Source: Mesostigma viride (Eukaryota > Streptophyta > Mesostigmatophyceae > Mesostigmatales > Mesostigmataceae). Taken from it: DNA of 43,397 nucleotides. The stretch lies in contig RPFO01002336.1 of the NCBI GenBank assembly GCA_009746045.1, positions 1-43,397 on the forward strand, read 5' to 3'. Of this stretch, positions 1 to 8,373 are shown piece after piece. The notes under the pieces are model-generated. The model saw nothing but the letters and a program-made list of their open reading frames with translations. It searched no databases and was not told the DNA's origin. Every line of letters begins with the position of its first letter. Within the stretch, counting starts at the first letter, position 1. Both the position numbers and the translations under genes were made by a program.

Positions 1-1
1 T

Positions 2-363
2 TACGACTTGTTCGAGAAGTCCTCTTGCCCACAACAAGCCATAGGTAGAGGGGGGCGGAACGTTTTGTTAAGGTGCCTCTGGGGAGAAGCGAAAAAGACC
101 CCAAGGTCGTCTCAACATTTACCGACGCGTTAGATGGCAAAACCGACGCGATGTCGCACCTCCACGCGGGCAGGTTAACGTGGCGAAGACCGGAGCGGTC
201 CGCCGAGGATGAAAGGTTCCTGACCGACCCCTCCACACACCGCCGGAGCAGATACATCCCCTCGCTCCGGGAGCTAGCCATCAACGCCATCCCCGAGGGT
301 CCCGAACAGGACGCGGCCTGGCACTTAGCGAGCCACGGCGATTTTCCCGCGGACGAGATGTAG
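2..363 (+). CDS. Partial unknown protein, C-terminal part, one apparent frameshift
   Basis: An open frame runs in from the left window edge (codons from base 2, residues YDLFEKSSCPQQ...) and continues after the six-G run at 50-55 in the frame one base earlier (...AERFVKVPLGRSEKDPK...) to the TAG at 361-363. One added G would join the two. The protein is hydrophilic and charged, with no transmembrane segment and no motif I recognise. The start lies outside the window or is unclear, because the downstream frame has no early ATG. It is convergent with the minus-strand membrane gene at 400-633. Coding status rests on frame openness and composition only. Confidence 0.4.
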
Positions 364-399
364 ATGGTTGCCACTACTTCCAAGCATCTTCAAATCCTG

Positions 400-633
400 T
401 CACATCCTTCCGCCACTTTGCAAACGTAGACAGAACTTCCTGTTCCAACCAATCAACTCAAAAACCACGTGCAGGATGGCAGCAGACACGCCAACTTGTA
501 TCAAAATACCAGCGTGGGACATCGCCATCATCGGGCTCTGTTTCATGTGCACCGAATGGACGAGAGTCATGATACCGGCCATCGCCGCCGCCACGATCGC
601 GGATTCTACAAGGACCGCACCGAAATGGGACAT
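400..633 (-). CDS. Small membrane protein, two predicted transmembrane segments
   Basis: A 77-residue protein starting MSHFGAVLVESAIVAAAM. Two hydrophobic stretches are visible, about residues 4-24 and 42-62, and the C-terminus is basic (WNRKFCLRLQSGGRM). No family is recognised; short membrane proteins like this are common in large DNA viruses and are often virion membrane components. The start is supported by a TATACTAG box at 650-643 ending 9 bases before the ATG, a spacing shared with other genes here. It lies just downstream of the last visible ribonucleotide reductase exon and on the same strand, so it may sit inside that gene's next intron. Confidence 0.6.
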   Translation of the reverse strand: MSHFGAVLVESAIVAAAMAGIMTLVHSVHMKQSPMMAMSHAGILIQVGVSAAILHVVFELIGWNRKFCLRLQSGGRM

Positions 634-700
634 GGAATCGATCTAGTATAACGCAACATAAATATTGGCGACGGATTCGAGTATCCGCCAATCAACTCAC

Positions 701-2052
701 CAGCCACCCATAGCCCCTCAGACGCGTCCCAGCGGGTCTTATCTCGGTGAAGTCCAGCACGAGTCGCTCGGCGGGGTATTTGCCGGCCATGAGCTTCCCC
801 ACGGCGCGGGCCCAGGCGACGGCCGAGTCGCCCACGGATAGGGTCCATGTCTTGGTGTCGGGGTCCCAGGTCTCCTTGTTGGACTCGCGCCCCCCGACGG
901 AGGTCCGCTGCGACCGGATGACGTCGATGTGCGGGATGCGCCTGGAGAAGCCGTTGAGCGTGCCGGTGACGGGTTTGAAGCCGACCCTGTGCAGAAAAAA
1001 AACCGCAAGTATATGTCACACTTGAACGCCATGGGATTCTTCATGAAGGACTTCAAGAGCCTGTTTCTGTTCGGCGCGGTGATCGGCGCGGCTCACGTGA
1101 TCGCCACCTGGGTGCGTGTGAAGAGAGAGAGGTTCCGCCTGCGGACCAACATCAGGTCCACGCTGGCCCTCACCTACCTGCTGGTCCTGGGCGGGCTGGG
1201 CTACGTGCTTTACAGGAACTTCCACGACAGGGTGTACTCCTACGAGACTACGATCTGGAAGATCCTGAAGGGGTTGCTGACACTGGGGGGTGCCTCGACG
1301 TCATACTCCATCATCATGACGGTCGGTTCCTCCTTTTTCTCTAGCCGCCCCGTGGCCGCGGTGGTGGATGCGACGGTGTCAGAGGCGACGGCCCCGACCA
1401 CGGCGACCACGGCCGCCTAAATTTTCTCCCTTACCAGTATAAAAACGATGAAGTGCACGGCGGTCACCAAACTGAACAAGAGGTGCAAGAACAAGGCGTG
1501 CGTGCTGTCGCCCAAGCCCGTGTGCCGCGCCCACTCCCGCCACCGGGCGCATTCCTACGCGCTCGTGCTGGCTGCCCAGGAGTACCAGAACAGGAGGAAG
1601 AGGGAGATGGAGGCGCGCCGGCGCCAGATCCCCGGGACGACGTGGCGCTATTGGGACGAGAAGGTGGAGTGAGACTCACCCGCATCCCTGCAGCAGCAGC
1701 CAAAGCACGTCGACGACGTCGTAGACGGTCTCGACCTCGGTGAAGCTGCAGTTGAACATGCAGGACTCTCGCCTCCTGCTCAACTCCGTGCCCCGAGGAA
1801 GAGAGTGCGGCCCGCGGGGGCGATGTACCGGTTCGTGATGCAGTGGCGCAGCTCCTCCAACTCCGCGAGCTCGGCTCGGTTGAGCGCGTCCTCCTTGGCG
1901 CGAACCCAGAGCCACTTCTGGTGGGAGACTACCCTGTCCACCACCTGCTCCCACGTCTCCAGCTGCGATGTGCCCTCGAGGGGGCGGTGGTAGGTCCTCA
2001 ACGCGATGGCCATGGCTCTGTCCGTGGGAGTGGTGGCGCGGGCCGGCTCCAT
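701..2052 (-). CDS. nrdJ: Adenosylcobalamin-dependent (class II) ribonucleotide reductase, 5' exons only
   Basis: Reads as the N-terminal half of a monomeric class II ribonucleotide reductase, which makes deoxyribonucleotides using adenosylcobalamin. Exon 1 (2052-1680) carries LRTYHRPLEG, IAPAGRTLFLG, the redox-cysteine region SCMFNCSF and LLQGCG. Exon 2 (986-701) carries VGFKPVTGTLNGFSRR, LVLDFTEIRPAGTRL and GYGW, in the family's order. Exon 1 ends at a GTGAGT donor (1679-1674). Exon 2 is preceded by a T-run and CTGCACAG acceptor (ending 987) and followed by a second GTGAGT (700-695). Splicing joins GC-GG|G-GTC in frame. One missing base in the 1791-1794 run breaks the frame inside exon 1. 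The start is ATG 2052; ATG 2013 is also possible. The radical cysteine and C-terminal half are absent and must lie left of the window, unless the gene is truncated. Confidence 0.75.
1013..1420 (+). CDS. Three-transmembrane-segment protein, unknown
   Basis: A 135-residue protein starting MSHLNAMGFFMKDF. Hydrophobic segments lie at about residues 17-34, 49-66 and 91-112. A basic loop (VRVKRERFRLRTN) follows the first. The C-terminus is a Thr/Ala-rich tail (TEATAP, TTATTAA). ATG 1013 is preferred over the upstream in-frame ATG at 929 because residues before it are antisense of the reductase exon. The gene lies antisense within the putative reductase intron and is followed 27 bases later by the zinc-motif gene on the same strand. 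No function is recognised. Confidence 0.65.
   Translation: MSHLNAMGFFMKDFKSLFLFGAVIGAAHVIATWVRVKRERFRLRTNIRSTLALTYLLVLGGLGYVLYRNFHDRVYSYETTIWKILKGLLTLGGASTSYSIIMTVGSSFFSSRPVAAVVDATVSEATAPTTATTAA
1448..1672 (+). CDS. Short C-x9-C-x12-C-x2-H zinc-motif protein
   Basis: A 74-residue basic protein whose N-terminus (MKCTAVTKLNKRC ... VCRAH) has a C-x9-C-x12-C-x2-H arrangement, probably binding one zinc ion. The same N-terminal motif recurs in three other genes of this window (16373, 23486 and 35289). The remainder is Arg/Glu-rich and helical, suggesting nucleic-acid binding. TACCAG ends 10 bases upstream of the ATG, with TATAAAAA between. The stop codon is within 2 bases of the reductase donor site on the other strand. 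The function is unknown. Confidence 0.7.
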   Translation: MKCTAVTKLNKRCKNKACVLSPKPVCRAHSRHRAHSYALVLAAQEYQNRRKREMEARRRQIPGTTWRYWDEKVE

Positions 2053-2145
2053 GGGTCTGATACCATGGGGTGGCAAATATCTTCCGGGTTGAACGCGACT
2101 CCGGGGGGCTGCATTTTTTTTTTCTTTACGGCTAGTATACACACC

Positions 2146-2394
2146 ATGTCTGCTGCCGTGAACCGTTTGCTCTCCCTGCCCATGAGGCTGCTCCAGATGC
2201 CGCTGAGCCTGGGACCATGGCCCACGGTCGCGTTGGCCCTGTTCATCCTGTACTACACCGCCACTTCCATCCGCTTCCACCGCAAGGCGAAGACGAACTG
2301 TACGGGGTTCATGGACTTCCGGTGCTGGATGACCAAGTGGGGCATCATGTTTATCGGCCTCGCGGGCGGCACCTACATGCTGGCTAGGGGGTGA
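2146..2394 (+). CDS. Small membrane protein, two predicted transmembrane segments
   Basis: An 82-residue protein starting MSAAVNRLLSLPMRLLQM. Hydrophobic segments lie at about residues 25-40 and 66-80, separated by a basic, Cys-containing loop (RFHRKAKTNC, DFRCW). It is divergent from the ribonucleotide reductase gene. The 93 bases between the two starts hold a T-run and the palindromic box CTAGTATAC (2132-2140), 7 bases from this ATG. No family is recognised. Confidence 0.65.
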   Translation: MSAAVNRLLSLPMRLLQMPLSLGPWPTVALALFILYYTATSIRFHRKAKTNCTGFMDFRCWMTKWGIMFIGLAGGTYMLARG

Positions 2395-2470
2395 ACAACC
2401 TGATCAATGTCGGCGAGGGGGGCGCGTCTGTTCTCCCTCCGCGGTGGCCCAACATAACCGCGTAAATAAA

Positions 2471-2859
2471 ATGGGCGGCTATTGGATAGTAGGAATGAAG
2501 CTTTGGATTGTCGCGATCGTGCTGATCGTCCTCGCGTGCGTGTGGTTGTTCTCTTTCGTCGGCTCGGCCCTGGCAGAACCCGCCGCAAAGTTCTGGTGCG
2601 CGGTGACTCTTCGGGGCGGCAACAAGGAGTGCGTCGAGAACACCAAGAGAAACTGCAGTCCGCGCTGGGGGACGTGCGCTTGTGGCTGGGGGTCGCGACC
2701 CTGGGAGCGGCCGCGGCGGCCGCCGCTAAGATCCGCGCGAGGTTCCGATCGTCCCCATCGTCCGCAGATGACCGGGATCGCGCGCCCTCGCGACCGATGG
2801 CGCCAAAGTCAGGTGGGAGGAGTCCTCTGTTTTTCTCTCGCATTCGCGGGTTCCGTTAG
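2471..2859 (+). CDS. Membrane protein, one apparent frameshift
   Basis: It starts MGGYWIVGMKLWIVAIVLIV, a hydrophobic signal-anchor at about residues 4-30, followed by AEPAAKFWCAV and ECVENTKR. After the AAA at 2650-2652 the sensible frame moves one base earlier and gives LQSALGDVRLWLGVATLG plus an alanine-rich hydrophobic stretch, then a basic Ser/Pro-rich tail ending at 2859. One added A would join them into a protein of about 130 residues with two membrane segments. If the sequence is literally correct, the first frame runs instead to 2914 with an unnatural Arg/Pro-rich tail. No function is recognised. Confidence 0.5.
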
Positions 2860-2873
2860 ACAGTGCATGATGT

Positions 2874-3208
2874 TCAGTCACGAGTTTTATTATCACGATT
2901 ATTATGATCAATAAACGCGGGCGTTAACAATCGAATCCCGGTCTTCAAGAGCAATTGCAACATTTTGTACAGGATCAACCACAGGATAGCGGTCCTCAGT
3001 AGGACGTGAACGCTTTCAAAGCGTTTTTCGATGACGGACAGGCAGTGGTCCCGCCGGTCCCTCCATATGTCGGAGGATGTGGAGGTCATCTCCGCGCATA
3101 TGTCGTGATCCTCCATCCCATCCAGAAGCCTAGGGAGCTGAAGTGCGGCCCCTTCATGTACAGCTCCCTCAGGGGGCGCACGATGACGGCGTCGTACACG
3201 AATGCCAT
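2874..3208 (-). CDS. Membrane protein with C-terminal hydrophobic helix, one apparent frameshift
   Basis: The N-terminus MAFVYDAVIVRPLRELYMKG begins at ATG 3208. Near 3129-3130 the frame must gain one base to continue as LLDGMEDHDICAEMTSTSSD and on to RTAILWLILYKMLQLLLK, a transmembrane helix, ending with a basic/Asn-rich tail at 2874. Without that correction a shorter intact product would start at the MEDHDICAEM methionine. It is tail-to-tail with the 2471 gene. No family is recognised. Confidence 0.45.
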
Positions 3209-3258
3209 CCCGAAGCCTGGCCAACTACAATGTACAGTTTCGATTTTAAGCGCGCGGG

Positions 3259-3819
3259 TCACAGGAACCGGACGGTGAACTTCTTCTTGACGCTCTTCAC
3301 GGACGGTCGCACGAGGATGGCGAGGTCGGAGGCCTTGCACCTCTTGCGACACCGTATGACCTTGCCGTTGAGGACGCGCAGGGAGGGCCTCCTCTCCCTC
3401 CCCTTCGGCAGCTCCTCCCGTATGGCGTCCTGGTGCTGGCGAGCGTATTCCAGCACCCCGTTGGTGATGGCCCATCGGAAGAAGTTCATCTGTCCGGGTG
3501 TGGTGGTGATCTCCCGCTCGTCTTCCGCGGGGCTGCGGATGGTGGTCTTGTTCCTCCTGGCGAAGGGGTCGAACATGCGCTTGGAGTAGAAGGCCAGCTG
3601 CTCGCGGTAGGACATGTACAGGTTGAACGGGAGCGCGTTGTCGGGCTGCTCGAACTCCACGCGGTGTGTCTTGGAGTAATTGGTCACGAGGCACTCGACC
3701 ACCCGCAGGGACAGGCGGTCCGACCTGCGTCCGGACTCAGGACGCGTGATGTCGTATAGCGCGTTGAAGTTGTCAACGTTCGCGTAAAAGCGCTGCAGGG
3801 AGCGCCCCAACAGGTCCAT
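3259..3819 (-). CDS. Conserved large-DNA-virus protein of unknown function
   Basis: An intact 186-residue soluble protein. The blocks LVTNYSKTHRVEF, YMSYREQLAFYSKRMFDPF and TTPGQMNFFRWAITNGV resemble a protein I recall as conserved across algal giant viruses; I cannot give its name or function with certainty. The C-terminal third is strongly basic (CRKRCKASD, SVKKKFTVRFL), suggesting nucleic-acid contact. ATG 3819 is the first start. It is divergent from the nucleotidyltransferase gene at 3906, with 86 bases between them. Confidence 0.65.
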   Translation of the reverse strand: MDLLGRSLQRFYANVDNFNALYDITRPESGRRSDRLSLRVVECLVTNYSKTHRVEFEQPDNALPFNLYMSYREQLAFYSKRMFDPFARRNKTTIRSPAEDEREITTTPGQMNFFRWAITNGVLEYARQHQDAIREELPKGRERRPSLRVLNGKVIRCRKRCKASDLAILVRPSVKSVKKKFTVRFL

Positions 3820-3905
3820 GATGTCCGCAGGTCGCTATAGGCAGAGATTTGTTTCGTAGCGCGCTTAGTCCGCGGGGAATGTGGACGCCTAGGGTAAGAT
3901 AGCGG

Positions 3906-4341
3906 ATGCAGCAGGCCGGCGTCCACCGGTGGACGTGGGTAACGAGACGCGCGTCGCCGCGGGAGAACTCGGACGTGCTCAAGGCTATTATGGGCCTCTG
4001 CCGCCTTCCGGACATCCCGCGGCCGTACATGCGCCGTACGGACGACGTCGGCAAGGTGGTGGCGGAGATGGGCCGCGACACGTATTGGATGTGCGACCTG
4101 ACGCCGGGGGTGCACTGCCTGCTGGCCCTAGCGCGGATCCGCGGCGGCCGTACGGTGTGCGCGATCGTGCATTGGGACAAGAGCGTGCACATCGTCCACA
4201 TGCCGCCGTTCAAGACGAAACTGTTCAAGGGCACCGTGTTGCAAGGTGTGCTGTGCCGCGACGGGTTGCGCGTTACGTTCGTGGTGCACGACTGTCTCGT
4301 CTATTGCCAAAAGAGTCTGCTATCGGCTCCGTTCCGTGATC
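3906..4341 (+). pseudogene. Capping-enzyme-like nucleotidyltransferase, 5' part, interrupted by mobile element
   Basis: Residues about 95-140 (KLFKGTVLQGVLC ... TFVVHDCLVYCQKSLL) match motifs III and IIIa of mRNA guanylyltransferases and ligases, which fold as covalent nucleotidyltransferases and cap viral mRNA. At motif I, where KxDG is expected, the sequence is DLTPG, so the nucleotide-binding lysine is missing. In motif III the usual DGE reads QGV. The frame is intact up to the GATC at 4338-4341, where an 8.3-kb element is inserted; beyond it the frame reads into element sequence and stops at 4383-4385. The other half resumes at 12650. It may have been a non-catalytic homologue even before the insertion. 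Confidence 0.6.
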
Positions 4342-4372
4342 CCTGCCAGCCGTTAAGAATGTACTCCAGCAC
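4342..4372 (+). repeat. Left terminal inverted repeat of the 8.3-kb element
   Basis: The 31 bases pair with 12618-12649. The next bases, AAGTACATTTTG, recur in the palindrome at 7757-8373 and beside the right end, so they may be internal transposase-binding sites. Confidence 0.8.
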
Positions 4373-5137
4373 AAGTACATTTTGAGTTTTTCCAAGTTTC
4401 TTGTTTTTTGCTTGTTTCAAGTTCAGTTTTGCATAAAAAGTGTCCCCATAGCCCCTGGATCTCATCTGGAGGTAGTTGAACTAGTATATGCTACAATATA
4501 CTAGGTTGTACTATTTTCTACTACATTTATACTATAATGTACTAAATTGAACTACATCTGAACTAAATGTAACTGTGATTGATGCCCCTGTAACGTCTCC
4601 CAATGCTCAATAACAGGTCTGGCCACCATTGGTGACCTCCTAGAGCCATTCACAGCTGCATTTCGTGGATCACCGCACAAAAATAAAATGTTTTACTTGG
4701 CCTTATCAACATGGGAATGAGGGCTTTGGTGTGCAAACATGCATGTGTGCTAAAAATTGGACATTCTGACACTGCGCGAGAGTCTGGTAATACTTAAGCA
4801 CTTCAGGTCATGATCGAAGTATAGAATGAACTGATGCAAGAAATCAAGCATTATGCAAGGAATGGAATGCTGCAATGAATTTTGGCAGTAATACTTGCAA
4901 CTAGGGAACACACGATAAAGTCACGAATCTGACATGCATTGTGCCGTCATGGCACATGCATGAACATGTACACGAACAGAGGATCACGCGGACGCCCACG
5001 TGCACGCGCATGGCAATCCCGATGCCCCCCCCCCCCCCACACACACACAAGCCCCAACTCCAAACATTGCACCAATGACCCACCCACCCAAACCCAACCC
5101 CAGCCCCCTGACCCCCCAACGCCCATGCACACGCCCA
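4373..5137. other. Element left arm: AT-rich non-coding sequence
   Basis: No coding frame is convincing here. 4480-4580 holds a loose series of ACTA(C/T)-type words (tactaggttgtactatt and similar). From about 5030 the sequence turns C-rich and grades into hexamer arrays. Compared with the viral flanks it is AT-rich and gene-free. Confidence 0.6.
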
Positions 5138-5232
5138 TGCCCCCGCCCCCGCCCCGCCCCGCCCCCGCCCCGCCCCGCCCCCGCCCCCGCCCCCGCCCCC
5201 GCCCCCGCCCGCCCCCGCCCCGCCCCGCCCAT
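5138..5232. repeat. CCCCGC-type low-complexity array
   Basis: Imperfect run of CCCCGC and CCCGCC units leading into the CCCACG array. Open frames across it in all phases are repeat artefacts. Confidence 0.9.
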
Positions 5233-5269
5233 GCCCATGCCCCTGCCCCCGCACCCGCCCATTCTCACC

Positions 5270-5520
5270 CACGCCCACGCCCACGCCCACGCCCACGCCC
5301 ACGCCCACGCCCATGCCCACGCCCACGCCCACGCCCACGCCCACGCCCACGCCCACGCCCACGCCCACGCCCACGCCCACGCCCACGCCCACGCCCACGC
5401 CCACGCCCACGCCCACGCCCACGCCCACGCCCACGCCCACGCCCACGCCCACGCCCACGCCCACGCCCACGCCCACGCCCACGCCCACGCCCACGCCCAC
5501 GCCCACGCCCACGCCCACCC
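5270..5520. repeat. (CCCACG)n hexanucleotide array 1
   Basis: About 40 nearly perfect CCCACG units. Any frame reads as a dipeptide repeat (Pro-Thr, His-Ala or Pro-Arg) without stops. It is followed directly by the 113-bp unique segment that is duplicated at 6081. Confidence 0.95.
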
Positions 5521-5625
5521 TAGCCTCACCCCTACTCCAAGCCACAATTATACCCAAAGCCACAGCCAGAAGTAGAGCGCAGCTGCAACAATAGCAGACG
5601 TAGCTGAGACACACACCTACCCACG
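5513..5625. repeat. 113-bp direct repeat, copy 1
   Basis: Begins GCCCACCCTAGCCTCACCCC and ends CACACCTACCCACG. A second copy at 6081-6193 has about 15-20 mismatches. The two copies bracket the second hexamer array, so array plus unique segment was duplicated as a unit. Confidence 0.85.
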
Positions 5626-5626
5626 C

Positions 5627-6080
5627 CAACGCCCACGCCCACGCTCACGCCCACGCCCACGCCCACGCCCACGCCCACGCCCACGCCCACGCCCACGCCC
5701 ACGCCCACGCCCACGCCCACGCCCACGCCCACGCCCACGCCCACGCCCACGCCCACGCCCACGCCCACGCCCACGCCCACGCCCACGCCCACGCCCACGC
5801 CCACGCCCACGCCCACGCCCACGCCCACGCCCACGCTCACGCCCACGCCCACGCCCACTCCAACGCCCACTCCCACGCCCACGCCCACGCGCACGCCTAC
5901 GCCCACGCCCACGCCCACGCCCACGCCCACGCCCATGCCAACGCCCACGCCCACGCCCACGCCCACGCCCACGCCCACGCCCACGCCCACACCCACGCCC
6001 ACGCCCACGCCCACGCCCACGCCCACGCCCGCGCCCATGCGCACGCTCACGCCCACGCCCACGCCCACGCCCGCGCCTGC
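5627..6080. repeat. (CCCACG)n hexanucleotide array 2, imperfect
   Basis: About 75 units of CCCACG with scattered variants (GCTCACG, TCCAACG, CGCGCACG), more diverged than array 1 and lying between the two copies of the 113-bp direct repeat. Confidence 0.95.
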
Positions 6081-6193
6081 GCCCACCCTAGCCTCACCCC
6101 TACTCCAAGCCACAAATGCACCGTAAGCCACAGCCAGAAGTACAGCACAGCAGCGACAATTGCAGACTTAGCCCAGACACACACCTACCCACG
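6081..6193. repeat. 113-bp direct repeat, copy 2
   Basis: Partner of 5513-5625, same orientation and length, with substitutions spread along the copy. Confidence 0.85.
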
Positions 6194-6354
6194 TCAATGC
6201 CCCTGCCCAGAGACTCGCGGCCTCATCCCACCCCCCTGCACAAACAGTTCCCAAACAAAAGAAAAGGCAAACAAAAGGAACAAGAGTAGCAAGCTGCATT
6301 GCGAGCACATATGCCAGTTCTGGTGCACATGCCAGGCCGAAAGCAACTCATGAT

Positions 6355-6555
6355 TGCCCCTGCCCCTGCCCCTGCCCCTACCCCTGCCCCTGCCCCTGCC
6401 CCTGCCCCTGCCCCTGCCCCTGCCCCTGCCCCTGCCCCTGCCCCTGCCCCTGCCCCTGCCCCTGCCCCTGCCCCTGCCCCTGCCCCTGCCCCTGCCCCTG
6501 CCCCTGCCCCTGCCCCTGCCCCTGCCCCTGCCCCTGCCCCTGCTCCTGCCCCTGC
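6355..6555. repeat. (CCCCTG)n hexanucleotide array
   Basis: About 33 units of CCCCTG, nearly perfect. It reads as Pro-Ala or Leu-Pro in translation and is not a gene. It is followed at 6590-6650 by an AT-rich GAA/ATA trinucleotide tract. Confidence 0.95.
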
Positions 6556-6649
6556 CATCACCATTCTAACCACCACACATTACGAAAAGCAAGAAGAAAT
6601 TATAATAATAAGAAGAAGAAATTATAAGAAGAAGAAATAATAATAATAA

Positions 6650-7756
6650 ACAAGCACAAAGTTGACTGCACATGCGACTGTACCAGTAGGCACGTAGCAA
6701 ATTTTAGCTGCAGCTTCAATTTCAACTTCATTGCAATTGCAAGTGTGACTGCATGTCTAATTGCACTACCAATGCCTAATGCCCACTCCATGTGCCCAGT
6801 GCGAATGCAATTCAAAAGCAACATGCAATCGAAATTACAGCTGAAGCCGGCTATTAACAAAGATATTTAAAGCAGTTGTTAACTACAGAGACCCAATGAA
6901 AATGCAAATGCAATGAAAAAGCAACAGAAGTTGAAGCCACTGCCACTCTACCTGCCGACAGTAACACCACCGCCAGCATCCACGCATATCCCAACGACAA
7001 GGAAATAGAATTGCCCAAAGCCAGACATACATTGGGACGCATAAGCAAACGGCAACGCAAGCGCACATGCAAATGTATACGCAAAGGCAAAGGCAAAGGC
7101 AAACGCAAACGCAAACGCAAACGCAAACGCAAGCTTGTCATGTACCTACGCTTAACTGCAAACGCAAACTGTGCACGAAGCAAAAAGATTGGATGGCCAA
7201 GATCATGGCAAATACGAGGGCCGAAAACAATCCAACTTCATCTAAATGTCCGAAATCCTCACGACGTTTCGATGCGCGCTTGAATGTCGAAGGCCTGCGC
7301 CGATTATCGATCATAAGTCGAATGTGTAATTGTCGGCTTATGAGAACTGCTTTGCGACAGTATCACGTCAGGCCGTTCCTGTGCAGCCATTTTCCCTGTG
7401 CAGCGGGTGGACAACGTTCACTTTCCGCATTATTCATGGCTATCGAAGTTAATTCTTACCGACCCCGGCTGCCATGGCCACTGACCACGCATATCAAGTT
7501 CAGGTATTCCCGACCTGTAGCGCAGCAGATTTCTGTTGGAAGGCATCCTAAGCATCGTGATAAAAGAAATCCGAACAATAGACATTCATGCTGCATCTAA
7601 GGACATTATGGCATTTGTATATACTGCAAGTACATGTATCGACATTGCCGTGATTGCTAACCCCGACTCACCATGAACAGGAACTTTCCCTCTGCCTCCA
7701 TGAAATGTACTTCGTGAAATGTACTGTAATACATATGATGTACTACGATGATAATC
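6650..7756. other. Element interior without a convincing gene
   Basis: Mixed-composition sequence. A short array of GCAAAC/GCAAAGG units lies at about 7078-7132. The longest frames (7067-7600) run through that array and have no recognisable domain. I see no RNA gene or promoter. Confidence 0.5.
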
Positions 7757-8373
7757 ATCCCAGCAAAGCCATAGTACACCTTCCGTTTCGACCGCCATGT
7801 CGGCCACTAGTCCGGATAGCTCAATGTGCACCTGACCTTGACACTAATCGCACAAACAGCCACAATTTTGCAAGCAAGAAGACATGGCTACCTCGGCATT
7901 TCATGAAATGTACTTCGTGAAATGCATTTCGTGAAATGTACTAAGGAACGTGATTGGCCGGCGTTCGCTCGCCAAATCTCGCAAAATGTACTAAGGCACG
8001 TGATTGGTCCCGCAAAATGTACTAAGGAACGTGATTGGCCGGCGAAGATTCTGTTTGCTGCAATTAAAATTCCCTACAGAATCTTCGCCGGCCAATCACG
8101 TTCCTTAGTACATTTTGCGGGACCAATCACGTGCCTTGGTACATTTTGCGAGATTTGGCGAGCGAACGCCGGCCAATCACGTTCCTTAGTACATTTCACG
8201 AAATGCATTTCACGAAGTACATTTCATGAAATGCCGAGGTAGCCATGTCTTCTTGCTTGCAAAATTGTGGCTGTTTGTGCGATTAGTGTCAAGGTCAGGT
8301 GCACATTGAGCTATCCGGACTAGTGGCCGACATGGCGGTCGAAACGGAAGGTGTGCTATGGCTTTGCTGGGAC
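7757..8373. repeat. 617-bp near-perfect palindrome (foldback, MITE-like)
   Basis: The arms are 7757-8054 and 8076-8373, about 298 bases each, around a 21-base loop. They align without net indels and with few mismatches, for example 7801-7810 against 8320-8329. Each arm holds several copies of AGTACATTT(T/C) and of ACGTGATTGG. AGTACATTTTG also lies next to both ends of the 8.3-kb element, suggesting a nested relative carrying the same binding sites. The right arm supplies the first 25 codons of the ORF at 8299. Confidence 0.9.

Larger units (their letters stand above)
987..1679 (-). other. Putative spliceosomal-type intron of the ribonucleotide reductase gene, holding two antisense genes
   Basis: The 693-base stretch between the two reductase exons starts with GTGAGT and ends with a T8 tract followed by CTGCACAG (minus-strand sense). 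Removing it restores an uninterrupted class II reductase frame across GCGVGF. It is almost entirely filled by two plus-strand genes at 1013-1420 and 1448-1672. The second gene's stop lies only 2 bases from the donor hexamer, and the first gene's ATG is about 26 bases from the acceptor. Splicing is inferred from sequence only. Confidence 0.6.

Noticed and set aside
4901-6131. Long open frames of 190-240 codons on both strands
   Set aside because: They are translations of CCCACG/CCCCGC hexamer arrays (a hexamer of this kind has no stop in any frame) and hold only dipeptide repeats.
6223-6640. Pro-Ala and Leu-Pro repeat ORFs
   Set aside because: Products of the (CCCCTG)n array; no flanking coding sequence of natural composition.
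7922-8242. 106-codon plus-strand ORF
   Set aside because: It spans both arms of the palindrome, and its two halves are antisense copies of one another; it is an artefact of the inverted repeat.
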